Shown here in pieces: positions 29,510 through 38,755 of a stretch of 64,000 nt of DNA. Made by a program: the position numbers and the translations under genes. Numbering within the stretch: the stretch's first letter is position 1; each line of letters opens with the position of its first letter. The notes under the pieces are model-generated. The model was not told the DNA's origin. It saw nothing but the letters and a program-made list of their open reading frames with translations, and searched no databases. Source of the DNA: Entamoeba invadens IP1 (Eukaryota; Evosea; Mastigamoebida; Endamoebidae); NCBI RefSeq assembly GCF_000330505.1, contig NW_004440113.1, positions 226,134-290,133 of the forward strand, written 5' to 3'.

Positions 29510-32224
29510 TGAAATGAAAGTTTAGTATTTCTCGAGTTTATAAACCAAAATAATATAAACGAAAAGTAACTTTTCAACATGATTATTTATTAGAATAAAA
29601 ATCCTGTTGTTTTTCTCATTAACACTGTAAAAAAATAGCAGACTTTTTTCATATGTTCTTTTTTTACACTCAATTATTTCTTTCTTATTTTAAATATTTT
29701 TTGATCAAATAACCAGGATTTTGCATCCAATAAATTATTAAACGATTATTATTCTTTTCTTTGTTGATCAAAAATGAATAATTTGTTTTGGTATAATTAT
29801 ATAAATTATTCATTTAATTAATTGATATTATATGATTTCAATTTAAACGCAAATATAAGACGCAATACAATATTTGATCAAAAAAATTTTTCTTTTTTTT
29901 CAAAAGAAATTTCCGTGTTTTGTTTTCAAGAAATATCCTGTTAAATACCTAATATTGTCATTGATTATAATTTGCTTAATTTCGACTTCTTTTTTTTCTT
30001 TTTCTTTTTGGCACCAGAAGTATAACAGCCAGGTTTACCAAATTAAAAACAACAACCATACATTATAGTTAATTTTAGTATAATATATAATTTAAAAAAT
30101 AATTTGGTCAACCATAATAACATCTAGGAATAACTTGAATTACAAATAATCCAATTTTATAAAAAAAACGAATTCCATCTGTCTGTTTATACTTAATAAC
30201 TTCTATTGTTAGATGTTGATATAGTTTATTATGGTAATATAAACAATTTAATAATTAATTTATAATTAATTTTAATTATAAGTTTTAATAAAAATATAGA
30301 AATTAATATTACAAAATTTTTAAACTATTAATTAATAATAACACATACTATAATTTATGTTTTTTGTATTTGAATTTTTTAACCATGTCCAAGAAATTTT
30401 ACTTATTGAATTTAGATAATCATTCGAAAGTGGTAATTAATAAAATAAAACAGTGTTATTCTGGAAATTTATGTTAAATCAATATAAACATTTGAACAAC
30501 ATTAAACTTGATTTATGAAAATGATTGGAGGAGTGTCTAAATAATACAATTAAGTCAAAAGTATAACAAATACTTCAGGCAACAAAAACCACACGTTGTT
30601 TTCGTTAACAGATATTATACTATACAAAAACACATTGCAGTAAATGTCAAAAACATCGTTGTTAATTTCAAATAACTGATTGAGTCAAGTCCAAGTAATT
30701 CATTTATTTATATAAATTTAAATTTTTATTATTCACTCTTTTTAAAAATTTCACAAACAACACATTGTTTTGGTTTGAGCACAGAAGTTGATCAAAAAGT
30801 TCATACCTAAAAATGTTTAACATCACAGTCATAATATCTGCACAAACAAACAATTCATAACAAAGAAAAAAAACGTGACAATTATTATAGAATTCAAAGT
30901 GTTCGAAACCGTTAACAAGCCAGCAAAAATGGTATACAGTTTGGCATTATATTACCATTAAACTAGGGGAATTTTAACCTTATTTTTTTCCAAACTCAAA
31001 AAAAAAGTTCACAAACAAGAGCTTTGAGCCAAACAATAAACCTGGTAAGAAGGCTAAAAAACAGCGATTCACAACAACAACATTAATCGACTCTTACCAA
31101 GTGTAAAAATGTTATTATTTTTACACATGTGTCAAGACTGAAAAAATTAAATTAAGACATTTTTTATTTGTTAAATTAAAAATGATTAAAACTCCAAATC
31201 AAAACCTAGGAAATGACGACATCGAGATAATTTATTCATTGACTCTTGGCTTTATTTCACACTTAATGAACATTTTTCCAAAAACAGTTTGTAATTTCCT
31301 TAACTACAAAATTTGTATAAAATAAAAACAAATGTAATTTTTTAATAAGTTGATTTTTTTTTAATTTCTATATTTTTAAAAATATTTGTGGTTTAAATAA
31401 TTATTAATTAAAATTAGTTATTAAATAATAACATTTATTATAATTTAATTCGTTTATAAATTATAATTAATTAAAAAATAACTTTTTTGATTTAACTTCC
31501 AATAAAATAATAAAAGTTATAATCATTTTTGACAAACTCAACAATTATTTCAATTGACTTGTTTAAAAACAAATTCAATGTTTTGTTTTAAAAAGGTTTT
31601 TTTATAATTATTTAACTATAAAAATCTTTTTAAATTAACAACAATTATTATTTTTGTTTTAAAAGTTATAAGACATATTAAACAAGATTCAAATTTTTAT
31701 TACATAATTAGAGTTTAGTTTTTGTTAAAACTTTGTCAAAACCAACAAACAGACACACACTTGACAAATTTCAGCACACAAAAAAACTTTATTTTCACAA
31801 TAATTTTTTAGTGTTTTTGTTGTTCGATATTTAACAAACAATCAAACTATATAAAACTAAAATTTATTTAATGAATTAACTTAAATTTCAAATTCGTTTT
31901 GGAGATAAAAACTAAAAAAATGGAATTTCCTCTCCATTTTGTCCAATAATAAGCAACGAGGCTTTTTAAAAAACTTCCACTCAAACTCATTAACAACAAT
32001 TAAAAAAACGGAAATACTTTCATTTCTAATAATTAATTACTCTTTGTATTATTAGTAAGTTAATTATTATTAATAATACTAATATAATAATCCAATTCGA
32101 AGTTATTATTTTGGGATGGGGACGTTCAAAAATACCCGAAAAACCTTATAGTTTGGGACAACGTTGGGCTTAGGTTATACACATGATATGGCCTAACAAA
32201 CACCAAAAAGGCATAAATTACACT
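29510..32224. other. 2.7-kb gene-poor AT-rich region
   Basis: No convincing coding frame. A small hydrophobic frame near 29874-30068 lacks coding composition. A hairpin GTGTAAAAAT...ATTTTTACAC lies at about 31100-31126. A GGGACAACGTTGGGC at 32155-32169 resembles the inverted pair at 23.1 kb. I found no matched terminal repeats that would define a transposon. Confidence 0.5.
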
Positions 32225-32605
32225 TCAAAAAACAAGGAGTACAATAACAAGCAGACAGACTGCCAGACTTCCACAGCTCTGGAAGCAGAATATAGTGGAG
32301 TCATTTGACCAATTAGCCCCAAACGTGTCGAGGATTTCGTTGTTGTCAAAGTCGTTTTTAAGGTCGTCTTTGGTGAAGATCTTAAACTTAAACTGACTGA
32401 ACCCATATTGCTCCTTCAACGGCCTAACTACAGAGACCCACTCTTGTTCTTGATTTTGGAACACACAGAAATAGTTGTCGGATTGATACACGAACATGAC
32501 CATCACGACCGTGAAAATAAGTAACAAATGTTGTTGTGTTGTCAGTTTTGCCACTTTGCCAAACGCACTCGTGAAGTTAGCGACTTGTGCGGACGAAACG
32601 AGCAT
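32225..32605 (-). CDS. small two-TM hypothetical membrane protein
   Basis: The ATG at 32605 (126 residues) is chosen because a complete core promoter lies immediately upstream; the longer frame would begin with GTG inside that promoter. Hydrophobic segments are HLLLIFTVVMVMFVYQ near residue 30 and SCGSLAVCLLVIVLLVF at the extreme C-terminus. Between them is a 65-residue hydrophilic loop with DDLKNDFDNNEILD and an NWS site. The terminal hydrophobic stretch could be a GPI signal or second TM. No family is recognised. Confidence 0.65.
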   Translation of the reverse strand: MLVSSAQVANFTSAFGKVAKLTTQQHLLLIFTVVMVMFVYQSDNYFCVFQNQEQEWVSVVRPLKEQYGFSQFKFKIFTKDDLKNDFDNNEILDTFGANWSNDSTIFCFQSCGSLAVCLLVIVLLVF

Positions 32606-32640
32606 TATTCGATTTTTAGTTCTTTTGAGCACTTTATATA
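32606..32640 (-). promoter_or_regulatory. textbook Entamoeba core promoter
   Basis: On the minus strand, TATATAAAG (32632-32640), GAACT (32618-32622) and initiator AAAAATCG (32610-32617) are followed by the ATG at 32605. All three known Entamoeba core elements are in order. Confidence 0.75.
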
Positions 32641-33272
32641 CACCGCGTTTCTTTTTCCAAAAGACGTTTTGCTTTTTTTTAAGTAAACCGAAATTTTTAA
32701 TTAATTTTCTAAAAAACTTTCCTCAAGAAAATATCAAGACATTATGCATAGCCAATTTCCCGCAGTTTTACAAGTAATCCACCAAGTTTTTGATTATGAG
32801 AAACCCTATTTGTACCCTACAGACACAATCATCCGATGTTTTTGCCCGAATCCATACAAGACAACTGACTTCAGAATTGGTCGTTTAATAATTCCAAAAC
32901 AAGTAATTATTTCTATCCATCGTTTTTGAAGGCATATTTATTCTTGTGGTATGCACATCTCTTTCCATTTTTTGTATTCTAAAGTCGCTCTTGTATATTT
33001 ATTAACTTCATAATTTGGAACGAAGCAGACACATTAAATAGACTGGAATTGCCGTACTACTCCCAAAAAAAACCTCTGTTATTACGAAACACAGACGATA
33101 TTGTTTTTTTTTTATTTTCGTTAGATCAGTATTTTATATAAAAGCATTACAACACCTGAAAAAAACGGGGGAAAACTTTTACAAGGCAAATTACTATTTA
33201 TTGTTAAGCAAATAAATTTAGAGGCTTGTTCCTCATTATGGTATGGTTAATCGATTATAAAACAACCAACAT
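32641..33272. other. intergenic region
   Basis: About 630 bases without a credible gene. Open frames here are short and lack coding composition. Confidence 0.45.
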
Positions 33273-33382
33273 TCATTGTTCATATTTTTTACTCTCAAAT
33301 AAAGACAAATCTATATCCTCTTGATTAAGTTCCATTTCAAGTTCCGCTGACAACCCGTTTTCCGAGGCTAACCAATGTGAAA
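33273..33382 (-). CDS. candidate terminal exon of an unresolved gene
   Basis: After TCTCTTTTCAG the frame reads SHWLASENGLSAELEMELNQ, then EDIDLSLFESKKYEQ and a stop. The composition is clearly coding against the AT background. A second candidate exon lies 85 bases upstream, but the phases do not join with any donor I can see. It is either the last exon of a multi-exon minus-strand gene or a decayed fragment. Confidence 0.4.
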
Positions 33383-33466
33383 CTGAAAAGAGAAAAATAT
33401 ATTTTTTTCTTTTCCATTCAAAGTTTGGTGTGGTTTAGATGAAAAAATGAAGGGTTTATATTATAT

Positions 33467-33622
33467 TCATATAACTTCCCATTCTTCCCGGATTTGCTTG
33501 TTGTTATAACGCGACACAGAGTCGCCCGAAAACCCCCGTTTTCCGCCACAAAAAGACGAAGGATGGTCATTGAAAGGCTCTTCTGCATAATAATAATCCA
33601 AAGCGCTTTTTATTTGGATTTC
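33467..33622 (-). CDS. candidate internal or terminal exon of an unresolved gene
   Basis: An open stretch with coding composition: EIQIKSALDYYYAEEPFNDH, PSSFCGGKRGFSGDSVSRYN and NKQIREEWEVI before TGA. Further upstream, an ATG at 33716 begins MDGESLFLFIVCFL, a signal-peptide-like run followed by a GTTTGC donor-like site. The pieces suggest a secreted protein split by introns. Splice phases are unresolved, so a pseudogene is also possible. Confidence 0.38.
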   Translation of the reverse strand, partial: EIQIKSALDYYYAEEPFNDHPSSFCGGKRGFSGDSVSRYNNKQIREEWEVI

Positions 33623-33918
33623 TCATCTTAAAAAAAATCATCGAACTTCAAAACTGATGCTATCTTCTGCAAACCAAAAAACAGACTATAAATAAAAAGA
33701 GAGATTCTCCATCCATTTTTTTGTCTGTTGCCTCGTGGATACATTTTTTTTGCTTTCAGCGATCATTCAAATGGTTCCAATATTTTTTTAAACAAATTTC
33801 TACCCATTCTAAATATATGGTGTCCCCAGACCGAATTTATTGTGGTTTTAAAAGGTACATTATTTGATTTCTAATAGTATTTAATAGTATTATGCACTTA
33901 CTTATTATTGAGTTGCGC

Positions 33919-33932
33919 GAACTAAATATTCA
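33919..33932 (+). promoter_or_regulatory. GAACT box and initiator
   Basis: GAACT at 33919-33923 and ATATTCA at 33926-33932, about 15-28 bases before the ATG at 33947. This is a typical Entamoeba GAAC plus initiator pair. Confidence 0.6.
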
Positions 33933-33946
33933 AGTCCACTCCTTCT

Positions 33947-34249
33947 ATGGTCTGCCTTTTCATCGTTTTGATTTCGTTCGTGTCGGTCATCTCATCAACA
34001 AGTCTCCAACCCGTCTCTTCCGAGACTCTAAACGTTGAAAAGTGCTTTAAAGAACGGACATATACGACTATACTTGCAGAGGGACTCAAAAAAGAAGTTA
34101 ACACAAACAGTGAATTGAGTGGTGTTCAAGTTGCTACAAAGGTCACGAATGTACATAGCCAACTGTCTGATTATGCAAATCTGGAGTACTCGGATGGTAT
34201 TGTCAAGATGGTCATTCTTACCATGTTTACTATTTTAGTAGCGTTTTAA
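33947..34249 (+). CDS. small secreted, probably GPI-anchored protein
   Basis: 100 residues. Signal peptide MVCLFIVLISFVSVISS. A helical mid-region follows (EKCFKERTYTTILAEGLKKE, SQLSDYANLEY). The C-terminus DGIVKMVILTMFTILVAF is hydrophobic with no basic tail, as in GPI signals. One cysteine. The minus-strand overlap is a shadow. No family is recognised. Confidence 0.65.
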   Translation: MVCLFIVLISFVSVISSTSLQPVSSETLNVEKCFKERTYTTILAEGLKKEVNTNSELSGVQVATKVTNVHSQLSDYANLEYSDGIVKMVILTMFTILVAF

Positions 34250-34652
34250 TATGTAATGAAAGTTGTTTGGTGTTATTATTTTACTAGCATTTGTTATGTT
34301 GTTCACATTTGATATCAGAAAAAAGAAGCTATTAACGTGTCACTAAGATTGGTTTAAAGTATTTTTACTTTATTTGAAATAAAAACAATGTGTGTAGTTG
34401 TTACTTGTAAAACAAAAATCATTTGTTAAATTATGTATATAATCTATAAACTTTGTTATATCATCAACTTTAATAAAAGTTTGTTGTTTCATTGTACACA
34501 CTTCAATTGTTATATTAATAACCATAAACGAAAATACATCTTTTACAATTGAATATTCATATTAATGTTTAGTTACGTTTTTAATGTAAAAGATCAACTT
34601 ATTTGGACAATCAAAACAAATTGGTTTGTGCCGTGTTTATATCCACCAAATA
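34250..34652. other. intergenic region
   Basis: About 400 AT-rich bases between the small secreted gene and the pogo-like MITE. Nothing is recognised. Confidence 0.45.
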
Positions 34653-34819
34653 CAGTAAAACCTCTCATTGGAAGATTAAACGGGAAAATAAAACCTCTCA
34701 ATCGTGGTTATGAATTTATTTTTTTCCCCCTAATAAGTGTTTTTAATTTTGATTGGTTGAAACGTCTCTTAATGAGAGAATTCTCTTAATGGGGGACTCA
34801 CTATTGAGAGGTTTTACTG
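34653..34819. mobile_element. pogo/Tigger-like MITE
   Basis: A 167-bp element starting CAGTAAAACCTCTCA and ending with its exact inverse (15 bp). The left flank is TA and the right flank TT, so the TA duplication has decayed on one side. An extra copy of AAAACCTCTCAAT lies near 34689, and a palindrome GAGAGAATTCTCTT lies inside. CAGTAAAACCTC ends are also seen in plant Emigrant-type pogo MITEs. No coding content. Confidence 0.75.
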
Positions 34820-35084
34820 TTCTATTATTTATAAATATTCATTTCACTCGATACATTTTATACATACAATTTTGTAATTAAAAATTCGGCATTTCTCTCT
34901 GCATTTAATCATTTGTGTGTTGAATTAATTTCACACACAATGAAAAAACTTATTATTGATAGTTTCCTTTGATGTTACTTCATTACTTTGTAAAAACATC
35001 AATAAATTAAACGCGTGTTATAACTAAACAAAGTTAACGAAGTAATGAATTACAAATCCATACGAATCTAAGAGACGAATGAAT
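34820..35084. other. 3' flank of ubiquitin
   Basis: AT-rich spacer containing the 3' end of the ubiquitin transcript. No other feature. Confidence 0.4.
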
Positions 35085-35318
35085 TTAGAAGCCACCTCTT
35101 AATCTCAAGACAAGGTGGAGAGTGGACTCCTTCTGAATGTTATAGTCAGACAACGTCTTTCCCTCTTCAAGTTGCTTGCCAGCGAAGATGAGTCTTTGTT
35201 GATCTGGGGGAATACCTTCCTTCTCTTGGATTTTTGCCTTAATGGCGTCAATTGAGTCGTTTGGCTCGACTTCCAATGTGATGGTCTTTCCAGTGAGGGT
35301 CTTCACAAAGATTTGCAT
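35085..35318 (-). CDS. UBI: monomeric ubiquitin with a one-residue tail
   Basis: 77 residues: one complete ubiquitin ending LRLRGG, plus a single Phe that must be removed to expose Gly76. All seven canonical lysines are kept, with an extra Lys at position 54. It differs from animal ubiquitin at positions 20, 22, 24, 25, 26, 32, 52 and 54, unusually many, which agrees with the known divergence of Entamoeba ubiquitin. There is one unit only, with no repeat array and no ribosomal fusion. Upstream direct repeats may be its regulatory sites. Confidence 0.96.
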   Translation of the reverse strand: MQIFVKTLTGKTITLEVEPNDSIDAIKAKIQEKEGIPPDQQRLIFAGKQLEEGKTLSDYNIQKESTLHLVLRLRGGF

Positions 35319-35385
35319 TGTCTGATTTTCAAAGTTTTGTTGCCCTTTTATTCTATTTTTTGTGTTATTTAAACCTCATTCAAAA

Positions 35386-35476
35386 ACTTCAATGACGTGG
35401 ATTGTTTTGTAATAATTATTTTACTATTAAACTAATGGTTTATTTGTTCTATTTATGCAACACTTCAATGACGTGG
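35386..35476. promoter_or_regulatory. direct repeats ACTTCAATGACGTGG upstream of ubiquitin
   Basis: Two identical 15-mers at 35386-35400 and 35462-35476, spaced 76 bases apart and 70-160 bases upstream of the ubiquitin ATG. Each contains TGACGTGG, an ACGT-core sequence of the type bound by bZIP factors. Regulation is inference. Confidence 0.45.
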
Positions 35477-36200
35477 TTAATATTTAAAAAATCAAATAAA
35501 ACTATATTTTACTATTAAAATAGTTTGTTTACAATTCATTTGTGTTGAAGTTAATTGAGTCTACTTTTTATAATCTACCTTTTTAAAAGAGTTAAAAATG
35601 TGAATAAAGTTGTCACATTTGTCAATGTGTAATGTTTAATATAAGAATAATTATATTGGATTTTAAACATAAAGTCATTCTTAAAACCGTGCAAATTTGA
35701 CGTGTCAATGCAACTTTGTTTATAATATAATTATAGTAAAAAAATTATATGTTTTTTAGAAACAAAACAAGAAAACACAAACAAATTTCTTTAAAACTAT
35801 TACTCTAATTAAAATACTATAACTAAACTATAACTAAAGTTGCACATTTTTTCTCAATTAGTTTTTTGGGTTGCACCATTCAACTTTGTCGTGTTTATCG
35901 AAATTTTGCAGCGAAAAAGTCTTTGAACCACACGAATTTGCTTGTCTCATTATTTTTTTGTTTTATACACGAGATGTTTAACATCTGCGCCATCCACAAT
36001 CGATATACAACGCCGTTTTATTCGTTTTGTATGACAATTGGAATTTTGGAATTGTTATGCTTTTTAATTAAAACAAGCAGTTGAACTTATCATTTAAATA
36101 TCGAGTTATATTTTATGTTGATTATAACCTAATTCTACTTTTTGTTATTGTTTTTGTTATTGTTGAAAAATAGAGTTTCACCTTTGTTGTGAGTAAAAAA
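35477..36200. other. intergenic region
   Basis: About 720 AT-rich bases. A 72-residue frame at 35866-36084 has no recognisable protein features, and I do not call it a gene. Confidence 0.45.
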
Positions 36201-37661
36201 TAGGGATGAAGTAAAATGGTGAAATAATTTTACTGAAAATTTATGTTTTAGTAAATTATTTGGTGAAATCATTTCACTAAATAGAACTATTTAAGTTCTA
36301 GAATTTTAATTTTGTTTATAAAGAATAATTTAATAAATATCATTTTAATGTTTTTGGTTAAAACAATTTCAGCATTTTGGAAAAAAAAATGAAAAATTCA
36401 ATAATGATTTTTTTTACAATTACCACAATGAGCGGCAATATTCATCTTATTGTAAATATTTTTTACTTATCATAAATAAAAAACAATTTACACAAAACAT
36501 GTTTTAATAAATACTTAAACAATAACAACACTATATTTAATAAAAAAGGTACAAATCAAAAACATATTATTTGAAAATCTAGGATATATATTAAAAAATA
36601 TAATATAAAATACATTGAGAAATGCTCATAATTAATTTAATTTATTATTATAAGCATCAATTATCGAAATATCATTTGTACAACATCTGAAAGTGTTTTG
36701 GATTAATTAACTCTAACAATAATTTGTAACCATCTGTTTATTTTGTTTTGAAAAATGCTCTTTAAAAAACTTATTATAATTTGGGACATTATATTTCAAA
36801 ACAAAACAAATGTAATATAATAATTATGAATTTAAATCGTTATATTTTTGATAATTAAAATATATTACCGATGATTATATTATTACGATTTTACCAATCA
36901 GACATATTCTTAAAATAATAACAACTTTAATTTGTGACTTATTATGTCAAGTAACATTGTTTTGCAATATTTATTGAAAAAATGTGACATAAAACGCATA
37001 TTTTTAAAAGACAATATTTCTTTTATAATATGAAAATAATGTTTATTTGAAATAAGTACAAAAACAAAAATTAAATATCACTTACATGCACTCTACGTTT
37101 CTTTTCATTACATTAATTGATAAGTATAGTAGTTAATTTTAAAATGATATATAATAGTAAATGATAATCAATAATTATAAACAAAAAATGTCAATCGTTT
37201 TTATATTATGTGTCATATTATAATATAATTAGTTTGTCGAATCTAAAATAAAATTTTGTTATTTTTATGTTGTTTTCACTGAGCTTCTGATGAAATATAT
37301 ATATTTTTTCATCAAACACGTTTGAATTAATTAAAAAACAACAAAAGTAACATTTGAATTGTTTTTTTTTTCAAAAAAATAATTTAATGATATTGGTTAT
37401 TGTTGGATTTTTTTGTTCTTTTTTGTTTTTTTATTCATTTTTTTAACATCAATTGCAATAATAATTAAATGTTGGCAAAAATCGAAAAACTTTATAATTA
37501 AATTAAAATTGATGAAAATGCAAAATGTTATTCCTTTTTTGATTTTTAATAAAAATGTTTTTTAAAATATAGGGATTTTTAAGATCTTAAATTGGTGAAA
37601 TATTTTACCAATTTTTTCTCTTTTTTGGTAAACAGGTAAAATGGATTTTACTTCATCCCTA
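36201..37661. mobile_element. non-autonomous hAT element with 8-bp target duplication
   Basis: 1461 bp. It begins TAGGGATGAAGTAAAAT and ends with the inverse (17 bp), flanked by identical 8-mers GTAAAAAA at 36193-36200 and 37662-37669. The TAGGGATGAA terminus is the classical Ac/hAT end, and 8 bp is the hAT duplication length. Subterminal AGTAAAAT/GGTGAAAT-like motifs recur at both ends. The interior is AT-rich with no transposase frame. Confidence 0.85.
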
Positions 37662-37669
37662 GTAAAAAA

Positions 37670-38755
37670 CAAAGAAAAAATAAAGTTGCACACTTATTCG
37701 GAATGACTTTACTTAAAAGCATGAAATGTTGTTTATGTGTGAATTTATGATCATTTGTATCTCATTATTATAAACTTTTGGTTGATTAATTGAATATTAG
37801 ACTTTCCTGAGACCATTATAATAAAAATAATAAAATTGAAAAAATGCCCCTATAACGGTAAAGTCAGTCTAAAAATTTCATTTATTTCACACCAAGTTTT
37901 TATTCTGTTTAAAATAAAAACAAATTTGTAATTGATTTTTAGTGCCAAATTTGTGGGAAATAAATATATTCTATCCCTGTGTTAGCCTCTTTAAATTGGT
38001 GAAAACCAAATATTGATTGAATCACACACTAATGCAATTTTTACTGTATCGATTATGTTACGTTTAATTAAAATACATCCAATAAAACATACACTTAAAA
38101 AACGGTTTATTGATTTAATTCTATTCGTGATTATAATTTTGTTTTTTCAATAACATTTTATATCCAGTTAACTCATTAAAAAAAGTTCCCACTCAAAGTT
38201 AAAAAGTTAGTTATAAATGTGAAACTAACATTATATTATAATATTATAATATTCTTTTATTGTATTTTAAAAAATAGGACTGAAATACACAAAACTGCTT
38301 TTTTAAAATAATAATTATATATAAATAGCTAAATACTAACTAATGTTTTGAAAAACTGTATTAAAAAGTGTTATACAGTTAAATTATTTTTTACTATTGT
38401 TGTGATAAATTTTAATTACAATAGAATCAAAATTTAAAATAAGTAATTGTTCCTTCAAAAAACTCCAACTCTTTTTTATTAGAACTGTTTAATTAAATTT
38501 ATATAAAAAACTACCACCCCTTTTTTCCACCAACAAAAACAATTATTTTGTTATTATAAATATAATTTACAAATATACAACGGAGTTTTTTGATATTTAT
38601 ACCAATGTCAACGAAAATACACCAACAAACATTTTATTGAGAATAGTGCTAGTAAAAAATATAATAAAATTAATTAGAATTGTTTCTATTCAAACTCTTT
38701 TGGATTTTTCACTACCAAGAACACAAATACAAACTCAACTTGTTAATCACTTTCA
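37670..38755. other. AT-rich intergenic region upstream of the 1808-residue gene
   Basis: About 1.09 kb. No gene is recognised. The promoter of the large surface protein should lie at the right end. Confidence 0.45.

Noticed and set aside
29874..30068. 64-residue hydrophobic frame
   Set aside because: Made of poly-T derived Phe/Ile/Leu codons; no promoter box or conserved motif.
29600..30460. AACACTGTA and CAGTGTTATT as possible mariner ends
   Set aside because: They face the wrong way relative to each other and lack TA-flanked matching arms.
32225..32632. Longer GTG-started version of the two-TM protein
   Set aside because: Its first nine codons are the GAACT and initiator sequence of the promoter; the ATG at 32605 is the better start.
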